This document shows positions 8,060 to 17,249 of a DNA stretch of 64,000 nucleotides, one piece after another. The notes below the pieces were generated by a model. That model saw only the letters and a list, made by a program, of their open reading frames with translations, did no database searches and was not told where the DNA came from. Both the position numbers and the translations under genes were made by a program. Source of the DNA: Thalassobaculum sp. OXR-137 (GTDB taxonomy: Bacteria; Pseudomonadota; Alphaproteobacteria; Thalassobaculales; Thalassobaculaceae); contig NZ_CP139715.1 of NCBI RefSeq assembly GCF_034377285.1, positions 744,001 to 808,000 of the forward strand. The letters run 5' to 3'. Numbering within the stretch: position 1 is the first letter of the stretch; each line of letters opens with the position of its first letter.

Positions 8060-9424
8060 TCAGTAGCGCAGTTCGGTGAAGACCGGATCGACGCTGCCGT
8101 TCCAGCGGCCGTTATAGGCTTCGATCAGCTCCGCCGCCTGGCTGCGACCGGAGGCAACGATCTCTTCCAGCGGCTTCAGGTAGTGGGTCTCGTCGCGGCC
8201 CTGGAAGTCCTGGCGGGCACGGCGCTTGAGGCCTTCGCGGGCGAGGTCGACCACGTCGGTGGCCCAGTCGTTCAGGCTGCGGCCGCGGAACTGGGCCGAG
8301 AGGCCCTCCCGCGGCACGGCGTTGCGCAGCTCCTCCTGCTCCTGGACCGTCCAGTCGCGGCAGAGTTGCCAGGCCTGGTCCTGCACGCCCGGATCGTAGA
8401 GCAGGCCGACCCACAGGGCCGGCAGGGCGCAGATCCGGCCCCAGGGACCACCGTCGGCGCCGCGCATCTCGATGTATTTCTTCAGCCGGACTTCCTGGAA
8501 CACGGTGGTGGTGTGGTCCGACCAGTCGCCCATGGAGGCGGTATGGCCCGCCACTTCCGGCAGCTTGCCGGCCATGAAGTCGCGGAAGCTCTTGCCCGCC
8601 ACATCGATGTACTCGCCGTCGCGGTAGACGAAGTACATGGGCACGTCGAGCAGGTAGTCGACATAGCGCTCGAAGCCGAAGCCCTCCTCGAAGACGAAGG
8701 GCAGCATGCCGCAGCGGTCCGGATCGGTATCGGTCCAGACATGGCTGCGGAAGGTCCGGAACCCGTTCAGCTTGCCCTCGGTGAAGGGCGAGTTGGCGAA
8801 CAGGGCGGTGGCGATCGGCTGCAGCGCCAGGGAGATCCGGTACTTCTCCACCATGTCGGCCTCGGACTCGAAGTCGAGGTTGGCCTGGATGGTGCAGGTC
8901 CGCTTCATCATGTCGAGGCCGAGACTGCCCTTCTTGGGCATGTAGGCACTCATGATCCCGTAGCGGCCCTTCGGCATCCACGAGATATCCTCGCGGGTCG
9001 AGGTCGGGTCGAAGCCGAGGCCGAGCATGCCGACCCCCAGCTCGTCGCAGACCTCGCGGACCTGGGCGAGGTGGGTATGCACCTCCTCGCAGGTCTCGTG
9101 CAGGTTATCGAGCGGCGCGCCGGAGAGCTCGAACTGGCCGCCCGGCTCGAGGGTGATGGCGCAGCGGTTCTGGGTCAGGGCGATCACCTTGCCCTTCTCC
9201 TCGATCCCCTCCCAGCCGAAACGCTTCAGGCCGTTCAGGATCGCGCCGATTCCATCCGGTCCCTCGTAAGGGAGCCGCTTGTGGTCGGACAGGCGGAAGG
9301 CGAACTTCTCGTGTTCGGTCCCGACCTTCCAGTCACTGCGCGGTGTGACGGCGGAGGAGAACCACTCGATCAGCTGCGCCTTGTCGGTGATGGGCGCACC
9401 CTGATCTTCAGGCGGACGGGACAT
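8060..9424 (-). CDS. gshA: Glutamate-cysteine ligase (alphaproteobacterial/plant type)
   Basis: A 454-aa enzyme catalysing ATP-dependent ligation of glutamate and cysteine, the first step of glutathione synthesis in the cytoplasm. VGTEHEKFAF near the N-terminus, TLEPGGQFELSGAP and the internal MKRTCTIQANLDFE are typical of the class found in alphaproteobacteria and plants, and the length fits. Start: the ATG at 9424, preceded by CGGAGGCCCA. A longer in-frame reading to 9589 would overlap rsmE and has no support. It follows rsmE by 13 bp, so the two probably share a transcript. A strong hairpin lies just beyond the stop. Confidence 0.95.
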   Translation of the reverse strand: MSRPPEDQGAPITDKAQLIEWFSSAVTPRSDWKVGTEHEKFAFRLSDHKRLPYEGPDGIGAILNGLKRFGWEGIEEKGKVIALTQNRCAITLEPGGQFELSGAPLDNLHETCEEVHTHLAQVREVCDELGVGMLGLGFDPTSTREDISWMPKGRYGIMSAYMPKKGSLGLDMMKRTCTIQANLDFESEADMVEKYRISLALQPIATALFANSPFTEGKLNGFRTFRSHVWTDTDPDRCGMLPFVFEEGFGFERYVDYLLDVPMYFVYRDGEYIDVAGKSFRDFMAGKLPEVAGHTASMGDWSDHTTTVFQEVRLKKYIEMRGADGGPWGRICALPALWVGLLYDPGVQDQAWQLCRDWTVQEQEELRNAVPREGLSAQFRGRSLNDWATDVVDLAREGLKRRARQDFQGRDETHYLKPLEEIVASGRSQAAELIEAYNGRWNGSVDPVFTELRY

Positions 9425-9437
9425 TGGGCCTCCGGTA

Positions 9438-10244
9438 TCAGTCGTGGCGAGCGGACCAGTCGCCCACGAGCGCCTGCCAGATGGCAAGCACCGCGAGCGC
9501 GGCCGTGTCGGCGCGCAGGAGACGCTCTCCCAGGCTGACACGCGTAACAAACGGCAGCTTCCGAAGCCGGTCAAGTTCCGGTTCGGCAAAGCCCCCTTCC
9601 GGTCCGATCAGGAATCCGGCTCTTGTCATCGGGCGATCCCGATGCATGGACAGTGCCTCCGCGATCGGCGGGCCGCCGGTCTCGTCGGCAAGAATCAGGG
9701 CGCGATCCGCCGGCCAGGCGTCGATCAGCGCGTCCAGCTTGGCTGGTTCGCGCACCTCCGGGACCGTCAGCCGGTCGCTCTGCTCCGCCGCCTCGACCGC
9801 ATTGGCGCGCAGCCGCTCGGTGTTCACCCGGTCGACCATGGTGTGCCGCGTCATCACTGGCCACAGCAGCGATGCGCCCAATTCGGTCGCCTTCTGGGCG
9901 GTGAAATCGATCCGCGCCCGCTTGATCGGTGCGAAGGCGAGCCAGACATCGGGCTCGGGACGCTGCGGGCGGGTCTGCTCGATGACGGCAAGGTCGGCGG
10001 ATTTCTTGGCGACGGCGGCGATCTCGGCGCGCCATTCGCCGTCGCGGCCGTTGAACAGCGCCACGCCCTCACCCGGCCCGAGGCGCAGCACGTTCTTCAG
10101 GTAATGGGTCTGGTCCTGGCCGAGCGCGACCGTCCCGCCGCCGTCCAGCGGCGCGTCCACATACAGGCGCGTTTCGATCCCGTCCTTCATGGGCGCGGTG
10201 TAGCCGGGGAAAGGGGGAGGAGCAAGCGGGGTGTCGGTGCGCAT
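9438..10244 (-). CDS. rsmE: 16S rRNA (uracil(1498)-N(3))-methyltransferase RsmE
   Basis: A 268-aa SPOUT-fold methyltransferase that methylates N3 of U1498 in 16S rRNA using S-adenosylmethionine. The C-terminal knot motifs FLIGPEGGF and SLGERLLRADTAAL are diagnostic. An N-terminal PUA-like segment (QTHYLKNVLRLGPGE) is present. Start choice: the ATG at 10244 has GGGAG 6 nt upstream; the ATG at 10190, closer to the usual family N-terminus (250 aa), has no visible ribosome site. It is upstream of gshA in the same orientation. Confidence 0.95.
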   Translation of the reverse strand: MRTDTPLAPPPFPGYTAPMKDGIETRLYVDAPLDGGGTVALGQDQTHYLKNVLRLGPGEGVALFNGRDGEWRAEIAAVAKKSADLAVIEQTRPQRPEPDVWLAFAPIKRARIDFTAQKATELGASLLWPVMTRHTMVDRVNTERLRANAVEAAEQSDRLTVPEVREPAKLDALIDAWPADRALILADETGGPPIAEALSMHRDRPMTRAGFLIGPEGGFAEPELDRLRKLPFVTRVSLGERLLRADTAALAVLAIWQALVGDWSARHD

Positions 10245-10276
10245 GGCGTGCTCCCACACCTTCATTGTTTCTACGC

Positions 10277-10447
10277 CGTCATCCCGGTGGATGCGTCGGA
10301 GTCTTGGTCCTGACTTTCGTCAGGACGACGAATTTTTTTCAATTTACCCCCGTCATCCTGACGCAAGTCAGGATCGAGCCACTCCCGTCGGAACAACACT
10401 GTCCCGGCCTGCCTCCGGATCGGGTCCGGGGCTCGCCGGGATGACGG
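10277..10447. repeat. Composite REP/BIME-like palindrome
   Basis: The outer ends CGTCATCCCGG (from 10277) and CCGGGATGACGG (to 10447) are inverted. Inside are two self-complementary hairpins: GTCCTGAC-TTTC-GTCAGGAC (10307-10326) and ATCCTGAC-GCAA-GTCAGGAT (10355-10374). It is one of several related elements in the window, between an NTF2-fold gene's 3' end and the rsmE start. Confidence 0.7.
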
Positions 10448-10467
10448 ATAGGAAATATCGGATGCAG

Positions 10468-10854
10468 CTAAATCCGCTCCACCCAGTCCGACCGGTCGTA
10501 GGGCGGGGTGCCGGCATCGGCGAAGTATTCCTCCGCGCTCAGGATCTTGCCGCCCATCACCCGGTAGAATCCCACCGCGTACACATCCTCCTCGCCATTG
10601 GAGATATGGATCCGGGCGACCGCCCCCTCGGCCGTGGCGTCCACGGTCTTCACCGCGATCTTCCAGTCGCCGGGATAGGTCCGGTTGAGACCGACATAGT
10701 TGGCGGGAGAGGGAATCCGCTCCCCCGTCTGCGGCCAGATCGCCTGAAAGCCGCCGTCGAGCAGCCGCGCCACCGAGTCCCAGTCGCGGTGGTTCATCCG
10801 CTCCCACAACGCCCGTACCGGGTCGGTCGGATCCGAAATCATGGTCGCCAGCAT
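10468..10854 (-). CDS. NTF2-like (SnoaL-type) protein
   Basis: A 128-aa protein with the NTF2-like cone fold pattern: an N-terminal helix with VRALWERMNHRDWDSVARLL, a loop with PQTGERI, then alternating strands, ending WVERI. Such proteins act as small ligand-binding or isomerase/hydrolase domains; no catalytic residue set can be assigned. GGAGG lies 6 nt upstream of the ATG at 10854. It ends next to the composite palindrome, upstream of rsmE on the same strand. Confidence 0.7.
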   Translation of the reverse strand: MLATMISDPTDPVRALWERMNHRDWDSVARLLDGGFQAIWPQTGERIPSPANYVGLNRTYPGDWKIAVKTVDATAEGAVARIHISNGEEDVYAVGFYRVMGGKILSAEEYFADAGTPPYDRSDWVERI

Positions 10855-11036
10855 GCCAGCCTCCTGTTGCCGGGCTCGTTGTGCCAGGACAGCGGATGTT
10901 CTATTTTTGTTCCTGCACTGTCAAGCTTGATTGCGACGCGGGCTGCGCGTAGGGTCCGCAACCGTTTTCCGCGCCTTTTCTGCGCCCCGTTCGGCGCGGC
11001 GCCCCGCGTAACAGACCGCCTGAAGGAGAGCCTGCG

Positions 11037-11363
11037 ATGTCGGACGATTACGACGACGAGACCGCCCCCGCGCCCGCCAGCAACAATTCCGGCATCGCCT
11101 CCGCCAGCGAGAAGGACTCCCCCTATATCGGCGGGATCAACGCCGGCCAGCTCGAGTCCTTCATCCAGCGCATCGAGAACCTGGAGGAGGAGAAGGCGAA
11201 CCTGGCGGCCGATATCCGCGAAATCTTCGCCGAGGCCAAGGCCCAGGGCTATGACGTGAAGATCATGCGCCAGATCCTCAAGCTCCGGAAAATGGAGGAG
11301 GACGACCGCGACGAGCTGGAGACCCTGCTGGAGGTCTACAAGCGCGCGCTTGGGATGGCGTGA
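11037..11363 (+). CDS. gapR: GapR-family nucleoid-associated protein (DUF2312)
   Basis: A 108-aa protein. The N-terminal ~30 residues are acidic and disordered. The rest is the GapR/DUF2312 helical domain (GGINAGQLESFIQRIENLEEEK, then VKIMRQILKLRKMEEDDRDE), which in Caulobacter tetramerises and clamps overtwisted AT-rich DNA ahead of replication and transcription forks. The family is widespread in alphaproteobacteria. AAGGAG lies 8 nt before the ATG. The transcript likely ends at the inverted repeat at 11382-11478. Confidence 0.93.
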   Translation: MSDDYDDETAPAPASNNSGIASASEKDSPYIGGINAGQLESFIQRIENLEEEKANLAADIREIFAEAKAQGYDVKIMRQILKLRKMEEDDRDELETLLEVYKRALGMA

Positions 11364-11381
11364 GGGGGCACACCTCTGCGC

Positions 11382-11478
11382 CGTCGTCCTGAACTTGATT
11401 CAGGACCAAGCCGCCGGCGGATCCCGCATGCAAGCTGCTCCGTCCGAGCGCTGATCCTGAATCAAGTTCAGGATGACG
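11382..11478. repeat. REP/BIME-like double palindrome
   Basis: The arms at 11382-11405 and 11455-11478 are inverted copies (23 of 24 positions) with a 49-bp spacer. Each arm is itself palindromic around TCCTGAA-CTTGA-TTCAGGA. It lies between the convergent ends of gapR and the indolepyruvate oxidoreductase gene, so it could serve as a bidirectional terminator. Confidence 0.75.
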
Positions 11479-11497
11479 GTTGAGGGTTAAGAGCCCC

Positions 11498-14400
11498 CTA
11501 CTCCGCCGCCTTCCGAGCCGCGTCCGGATTGCGGAGCTGCTCTTCCAGCGCCTTCACCTTGGCCTCGGCCCGCTCCACATGGGCTTCCTTCACATGGCCG
11601 TAGCCGCGGATCTGTTCCGGCACGAGGGCCAGATCGACCGCCACCGGGTGGGTCTGGGCTGACAGACCATCCGCCAGGCGCTCCATGCGGGCGATGTACT
11701 CGTCGCGTAGGCGGCGCTCCATCCGGCGCTCCTCGGTCCGGCCGAAGATGTCGAAGGCACCGCCGCGCAGGCCCTTGAACTTCGCCAGCATGCCGAAAGC
11801 GCCCAGCATCCACGGCCCGTAGACCGATTTCTGCAGCTTGCCGGTCTCCGGGTCACGCTTGGCGAAGAGCGGCGGGGCGAGGTTGAACTCCAGCTTGAAG
11901 TCGCCCTCGAACGTGTCGTGGAGGTGCTTGCGGAACGTGCCGTCGGTATAGAGCCGGGCGACCTCGTACTCGTCCTTGATCGCCATCAGCTTGAAGGCGT
12001 AGCGGGCGACCGCCTTGGCGAAGGCATCGCTGCCCGGCACCGCCTTCTTCTCGGCCGCCTCCACCTTCTCCACCAGCGCCTTGTAGCGGCCGGCATAGGC
12101 CGCGTCCTGGTAGTCGGTCAGGATGGTGACGCGGCGCTCCACCATCTCGGCCAGGGTCTCCGGCGCGGTCCGCACCGGTGCCTCGGTCTTCGGCGCGACG
12201 ATCCGTTCCACCGCCTCGCGGTCGTGGGCGGTACGGCGGCCCCACAGGAAGGCCTGCTTGTTGAACTCAACCGCCACGGCGTTCAGTTCGATCGCCCGCT
12301 CGATGGCGGCGGCGGACAGCGGCACCAGCCCCTGCTGATAGGCATAGCCCAGCATGAACAGGTTGGAGGCGATGCTGTCGCCCAGCAGCTTGGTGGCGAT
12401 CCGGTTGGCGTCCACGAACTCGGCCGAATTGTCGCCGGCCACCTCGCGGATCTGGTTCTTCATGGCCTCGGCCGGGAAGTGCAGGTCCGGGTTCTGGGTG
12501 AAGGCGCCGGTCATGGTCTCCTGGGTGTTGACCACGGCCCGGGTACGCTCCCGGCTCATGGCCTTCAGTCCGTCCTTGGAGACCGCCGTGGCGATGTCGC
12601 AGGCCAGCATCAGGTCGGCCGAACCGGTGGCGACGCGCGGGGCGTGCACGGCCTCGGGCGAGGACGCCACCTTCACGTGGCTGATCACCGCCCCGCCTTT
12701 CTGGGCGAGGCCGGTCATGTCCAGGATGCTGGTGCCCTTGCCCTCCAGATGGGCGGCCATGCCGATCAGCGCGCCGATGGTCACCACGCCGGTGCCGCCG
12801 ATGCCGGTGACCAGAATGCCGTAAGGCTCGTCCAGCCCCGGCAGGGTCGGTTCCGGCAGGGCTTCGAAAACCGGCGGCGGGGTATCGGACTTGCCCGCTT
12901 GCCCGGTGCTCTTGCGAACCTTGCCGCCGATCACGTTGACGAAGCTCGGGCAGAAGCCCTTCACGCAGGAATAGTCCTTGTTGCAGGTCGACTGGTCGAT
13001 CTTGCGCTTGCGGCCGAACTCGGTCTCCACCGGCTGGATCGACACGCAGTTCGACTGCACGCCGCAATCGCCGCAGCCCTCGCAGACCTGCTCGTTGATG
13101 AAGATCCGCTTGTTCGGGTCCTCCATCAGGCCGCGCTTGCGCCGCCGCCGCTTCTCCGCGGCACAGGTCTGGTCGTAGATGATGACGGTGACGCCCGGCG
13201 TCTCGCGCAGGTCGCGCTGGATGCTGTCCAGCTCGTCGCGGTGATGGACCTTGGTGCCCTCGGGCCAGATGCTGTCGGACGGGTACTTATCCGGATCGTC
13301 GGTGACCACGTCGATCCGCGCCACGCCCTCGGCCGCGACCATGCGGGCGATGATCCACGGGGTGAGCTGGCTGTCCGACGGCTGACCGCCGGTCATGGCG
13401 ACGGCGTCGTTGAACAGGATCTTGTAGGTCATCGTCGCCTTGGCGGCGACCGCCTGGCGGATGGCGAGCGAACCCGAGTGGTTGAAGGTGCCGTCGCCCA
13501 GATTGGCGAAGATGTGCTTGGTCTCTGTGAACGGCGCCATGCCGACCCAGGGCACGCCCTCGCCGCCCATCTGGGTGAAGGTCTCGGTGCTGCGCGGCAT
13601 CCAGGAGGCCAGGAAGTGGCAGCCGATGCCGGCCATGGCGCGCGAGCCGTCCGGCACCTTGGTGGAGGTGTTGTGCGGGCAGCCGGAGCAGAAATACGGG
13701 GTGCGGGCGAAGTCCGACGGCTTGGCCTGCTCGGACTTCATGCGCTGCTCGACCAGGGCGCGGCGCGCCTTGATGCGGTCGAGATCGGCGATCTCCAGCA
13801 CCCGGTCGGCGATGGCGAGCGCGATCTCGTTGGCGAACAGCTCGCCGTTCACCCGGAACAGCGGCTTGCCGTCGACGGTCTTCTTGCCCTCGACCTTCGG
13901 CTGGCGGGCCTGGGGCTGGTCGTACAGGATCTCCTTGAGCTGCCACTCGATCAGCGAGCGCTTCTCCTCGATCACCAGCACCTTCTCGGCCCCGGCGGTG
14001 GCGGCGATCGCCCCGCTCGGCTCCAGCGGCCAGGACATGCCGACCTTGTAGAGCCGCAGACCGATGTCGCGGGCCATCTCGGCGTCGATGCCGAGATCGT
14101 CCAGCGCTTGGCGCACGTCGAGATAGGACTTGCCGGTGGTGACGATCACCAGCCGCGGCCTGTCGGTGTCCCAGACCACCGTGTCGAAGGCGTTGGCCCG
14201 GGTGAAGGCGCGGACCGCCGGCAGCTTGAAGTCCTGCAGCCGCTGCTCCTGGGTGGTCCAGTCGTCCGGCCAGCGGATGTTGAGCCCGCCCGCAGGCATG
14301 TCGAAGTCGGGGATCGTGATGTTGACCGAGTCCGGATCGGCATCGACCGAGGCGGTGCTGTCCATGATCTCGGCGGTGGTCTTGAAGCCGATCCAGCAGC

Positions 14401-15010
14401 CGCTGAACCGGCTGAGGGCGATGCCGAGCAGCCCGAAATCGAGCGTGTCCTGCACGCCGGCCGGGTTCAGCACCGGGACGTTGGCATCGACGAAGGCGTA
14501 TTCGCTCTGATGCGGGACGGTCGAGGACTTGGCGGTATGGTCGTCGCCGGCGAAGAGCAGGACCCCGCCCAGCTTGGACGAGCCGGCGAAGTTGCCGTGC
14601 TTGAACACGTCGCCGGACCGGTCCACGCCCGGACCCTTGCCGTACCAGAGCCCGACCACGCCGTCGGCGGTGGCGCCCTGGAACAGGCCCGGCTGCTGCG
14701 AGCCCCACACGGAGGTCGCCGCCAGTTCCTCGTTCACGCCCGGCTGGAAGTGGATGCGGTGTTCCTTCAGCAGCTTGCCGGCGCGCCAGAGCTGCTGGTC
14801 GTAGGCGCCCAGCGGCGAGCCGCGATAGCCGGAGATATAGGTCGCGGTGTCGTGCCCGGCCGCCTGATCGATCCGACGCTGGATCATCGGCAGACGCACC
14901 AGCGCCTGCACGCCGGTGAGGAAGATCCGTCCCCGGTCGAGGGTGTACTTGTCGTCGAGCGATACAGTCGCGAGGGCGTTCGCGGACTGTGCGGTACTAG
15001 ACCGAACCAT
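11498..15010 (-). CDS. Indolepyruvate ferredoxin oxidoreductase, fused alpha-beta type
   Basis: A 1,170-aa single-chain enzyme of the IorAB-fusion family that oxidatively decarboxylates aryl/indole pyruvates to acyl-CoA using TPP and Fe-S clusters. The N-terminal TPP/pyrimidine domain contains YISGYRGSPLGAYD. The TPP motif GDGTFNHSG runs to KILFND. A ferredoxin-like region carries CEGCGDCGVQSNC and CNKDYSCVKGFC, and the gamma-type domain begins at GIGGTGVVTIGALIGMAAHLEG. The length matches the fused family. GGGAGG is 5 nt upstream of the ATG at 15010. It acts in aromatic amino acid or phenylacetate-type catabolism. It converges on gapR. Confidence 0.93.
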   Translation of the reverse strand: MVRSSTAQSANALATVSLDDKYTLDRGRIFLTGVQALVRLPMIQRRIDQAAGHDTATYISGYRGSPLGAYDQQLWRAGKLLKEHRIHFQPGVNEELAATSVWGSQQPGLFQGATADGVVGLWYGKGPGVDRSGDVFKHGNFAGSSKLGGVLLFAGDDHTAKSSTVPHQSEYAFVDANVPVLNPAGVQDTLDFGLLGIALSRFSGCWIGFKTTAEIMDSTASVDADPDSVNITIPDFDMPAGGLNIRWPDDWTTQEQRLQDFKLPAVRAFTRANAFDTVVWDTDRPRLVIVTTGKSYLDVRQALDDLGIDAEMARDIGLRLYKVGMSWPLEPSGAIAATAGAEKVLVIEEKRSLIEWQLKEILYDQPQARQPKVEGKKTVDGKPLFRVNGELFANEIALAIADRVLEIADLDRIKARRALVEQRMKSEQAKPSDFARTPYFCSGCPHNTSTKVPDGSRAMAGIGCHFLASWMPRSTETFTQMGGEGVPWVGMAPFTETKHIFANLGDGTFNHSGSLAIRQAVAAKATMTYKILFNDAVAMTGGQPSDSQLTPWIIARMVAAEGVARIDVVTDDPDKYPSDSIWPEGTKVHHRDELDSIQRDLRETPGVTVIIYDQTCAAEKRRRRKRGLMEDPNKRIFINEQVCEGCGDCGVQSNCVSIQPVETEFGRKRKIDQSTCNKDYSCVKGFCPSFVNVIGGKVRKSTGQAGKSDTPPPVFEALPEPTLPGLDEPYGILVTGIGGTGVVTIGALIGMAAHLEGKGTSILDMTGLAQKGGAVISHVKVASSPEAVHAPRVATGSADLMLACDIATAVSKDGLKAMSRERTRAVVNTQETMTGAFTQNPDLHFPAEAMKNQIREVAGDNSAEFVDANRIATKLLGDSIASNLFMLGYAYQQGLVPLSAAAIERAIELNAVAVEFNKQAFLWGRRTAHDREAVERIVAPKTEAPVRTAPETLAEMVERRVTILTDYQDAAYAGRYKALVEKVEAAEKKAVPGSDAFAKAVARYAFKLMAIKDEYEVARLYTDGTFRKHLHDTFEGDFKLEFNLAPPLFAKRDPETGKLQKSVYGPWMLGAFGMLAKFKGLRGGAFDIFGRTEERRMERRLRDEYIARMERLADGLSAQTHPVAVDLALVPEQIRGYGHVKEAHVERAEAKVKALEEQLRNPDAARKAAE

Positions 15011-15213
15011 GCATGCCTCCCGGCTCGTCTGGTTATGTCCCCCTGATTTGGGATGCGAGCCTGTGACTCAAAGGTAAAGGGTGCTGACCTAAGTCACAAC
15101 CAACCGTCGGTCGCACCCTCATTCGCCTTTGATTACGACAGACCGGCCCCTGGCTGACAATCCACGTAGACCACCGGCCCCGTCCGAGGCCGGCAAGCCC
15201 GTCGATAGCCGCG

Positions 15214-15858
15214 CTAGACGGACTCCACGCCGACGAAGGCGAGGAAGTCGTGGGCGAAGCGGGGATTGCCGCTGCGTTCGATATCGCTGCCCCGGACCGA
15301 CTGATCCAACGCGCCGATCAGGAACCGCACCACGCCGTTGTCGTCGCACAGCGGCAGCAGAATGCGCCGGGCGTAGTAGGTCGGATCGCCGTCGCGGAAG
15401 ACCAGGCCGCTGGCGAACATCATCTCGCGGTTTGCGAGCATGCGGACGCAGCGCTGCGCGATGGTGCCGGCCGTGGCGCCGTCATAGATCTCGTGCAGGT
15501 AACGGCCGCGCAGGGCGCTGTTGAAGTTGCGGCGGACGCTCTCGCCGATCAGCCGGTAGAAGAAACCGCCGTCGCCGTCCCGCTCGATGATCCAGACATG
15601 CGGCAGCAATCCCGCCTTGGCCAGAACGACCGGGTCGAGGGCGGACCGGGATGCCACGGCGATGTCGCCGCGGGCGATTTTCCAGATGTCGAGAAGGGCG
15701 GAACAGCGCGGCGCGTCGTCGATCCTGTCGAAGACCACATGCAGTGGTCCGGACCACGCATCCGTCGCTTCGGCTACCGTCACTTCGTCCCCCATCCCCT
15801 TTGAACATATCGGTAACAAATCGGTTCCCTGAACTCGAGATAATATTGAAGTATTCAA
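15214..15858 (-). CDS. Small PAS-domain protein (PAS_5 type), copy 1
   Basis: A cytoplasmic protein of up to 214 aa consisting mostly of one PAS-like domain: LPHVWIIERDGDGGFFYRLIGESVRRNFNSALRGRYL, then RCVRMLANREMMFASG and the RRILLPLCDDNG strand. It resembles the PAS_5 group common in alphaproteobacteria, whose signal is unknown. No output domain is attached. Start uncertain: the ATG at 15858 lacks a ribosome site; internal candidates are the ATG at 15795 and a nearby GTG with GGGG 6 nt upstream. A second protein of this type is at 19029-19595. Confidence 0.7.
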   Translation of the reverse strand: MNTSILSRVQGTDLLPICSKGMGDEVTVAEATDAWSGPLHVVFDRIDDAPRCSALLDIWKIARGDIAVASRSALDPVVLAKAGLLPHVWIIERDGDGGFFYRLIGESVRRNFNSALRGRYLHEIYDGATAGTIAQRCVRMLANREMMFASGLVFRDGDPTYYARRILLPLCDDNGVVRFLIGALDQSVRGSDIERSGNPRFAHDFLAFVGVESV

Positions 15859-16023
15859 TCATCGGATCGGAACGGCACCCAGGAATGGCGATCTCGGGCC
15901 ACGACACGGTCTCGACGGGATGCGCCTGACCGGCTAAGGAGGCACCGCAGTCGGAACAAGGCCGCCGATCCGGAATCGGCGGCGCTGGATGGCCGGAACC
16001 GGCCGCGAGGAGAGCCCAATCAG

Positions 16024-17025
16024 ATGACCGTGCTCGTCACAGGTGCCGCCGGATTCATCGGCATGCATACCGTGCGCGCCCTGCTCGACCGGGGCGAGCG
16101 GGTGATCGGCATCGACAATCTCAACGCCTATTACGATCCGGCGCTGAAACACGCCCGGCTGGCCGAGCTGCAGGGCCGCAACGGCTTCAGCTTCGAGCGG
16201 ATCGACTTCTCGGACCGGGCGGAGCTGGCCGAGTTCGACGACCGGCACCCGGAAATCGACCGCATCGTCCATCTCGGCGCCCAGGCGGGCGTGCGCTATT
16301 CGCTGCAGGAGCCGTTCGACTACGCCAGCGCCAACCTGGTCGGCCATCTGTCCATGCTGGAGATGGCCCGCGGCCGCATGGCGCCGACGGACGGCCGCCC
16401 GGCCTTGAAGCACTTCGTCTATGCGTCGTCGTCGAGCGTCTACGGCGCCAACCGGGAAGTTCCGTTCTCGATCGACGACAGGACCGACCGGCCGGTGTCG
16501 TTCTACGGCGCCACCAAGAAGGCCAACGAGGTGATGACCTACAGCTACGCCAGCCTGTACGGCATCCCCGCCACGGGCCTGCGGTTCTTCACGGTGTACG
16601 GTCCCTGGGGCCGGCCCGACATGTCGCCCTGGCTGTTCGCCGAGCGGATCCTGCGGGGCGACCCGATCCAGGTCTTCAACCACGGCCAGATGCGGCGCGA
16701 CTTCACCTATATCGACGACATCGTCGCGGGGGTCATCGCCGCGCTGGACCGGCCGCCCGCCCCGGGCGAGGGCGAGGCGCCGCACGCGGTCTACAATCTC
16801 GGCAACAACCGGCCGGTCGCCCTGCTCGACTATATCCGGGTGCTGGAGGCCGCCTGTGGCCGCTCGGCCCATCTGGACATGAAGCCGATGCAGCCGGGCG
16901 ACGTCCCGGAGACCTACGCCGATATCGACGCCAGCATACGCGACCTCGGCTTTTGCCCGACCACCTCCATTGAGGAGGGAATTCCGCGCTTCATCGACTG
17001 GTTCAAGCGCTATCACGGCATGTAA
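16024..17025 (+). CDS. NAD-dependent epimerase, probable UDP-glucuronate 4-epimerase
   Basis: A 333-aa extended SDR. The NAD loop TGAAGFIG (6-13), SSSSVYG (135-141) and catalytic Y161-GAT-K165 are intact. The signature IDNLNAYYDPALK (30-42) is characteristic of UDP-glucuronate 4-epimerases (LspL/CapI group), which make UDP-galacturonate for capsule or lipopolysaccharide. No glycosyltransferases are adjacent. GAGGAGAG lies about 9 nt upstream of the ATG. The gene is followed by a perfect 26-bp inverted repeat (17111-17183). Confidence 0.9.
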   Translation: MTVLVTGAAGFIGMHTVRALLDRGERVIGIDNLNAYYDPALKHARLAELQGRNGFSFERIDFSDRAELAEFDDRHPEIDRIVHLGAQAGVRYSLQEPFDYASANLVGHLSMLEMARGRMAPTDGRPALKHFVYASSSSVYGANREVPFSIDDRTDRPVSFYGATKKANEVMTYSYASLYGIPATGLRFFTVYGPWGRPDMSPWLFAERILRGDPIQVFNHGQMRRDFTYIDDIVAGVIAALDRPPAPGEGEAPHAVYNLGNNRPVALLDYIRVLEAACGRSAHLDMKPMQPGDVPETYADIDASIRDLGFCPTTSIEEGIPRFIDWFKRYHGM

Positions 17026-17110
17026 GCCCGTCGCCGTTCGACACGCGCCCCTGCGACACGCCACCTGCGGGGCGCTGCCCAGGGTAAGGGCGAAGACGAA
17101 AATATCTCCC

Positions 17111-17183
17111 GTCATCCCGAACTCGTTTCGGGACCTCAATGGCGCTGAGGCGGGTTAAGGTCCCGAAACGAGTTCGGGATGAC
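17111..17183. repeat. REP/BIME-like double palindrome (perfect 26-bp arms)
   Basis: The arms at 17111-17136 and 17158-17183 are perfect inverted copies with a 21-bp loop. Each arm contains the sub-palindrome TCCCGAA-CTCG-TTTCGGGA. It sits between the convergent ends of the epimerase and SH3 genes, and probably ends both transcripts. Confidence 0.8.
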
Positions 17184-17249
17184 AGTTGTTGGTATTAAAC
17201 GATTGACCTCAACCCGAGCAGCCCCGGCGCGTAGGCCGGGGGCCGGCGA

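Noticed and set aside
10277-10447. Miniature transposon (MITE)
   Set aside because: No flanking target-site duplication could be seen and the several related copies have different inner sequences; a REP/BIME-type element fits better.
11918-15046. 1,042-codon plus-strand frame opposite the indolepyruvate oxidoreductase
   Set aside because: Shadow of a GC-rich gene; the minus-strand frame has full-length Fe-S and TPP motifs.
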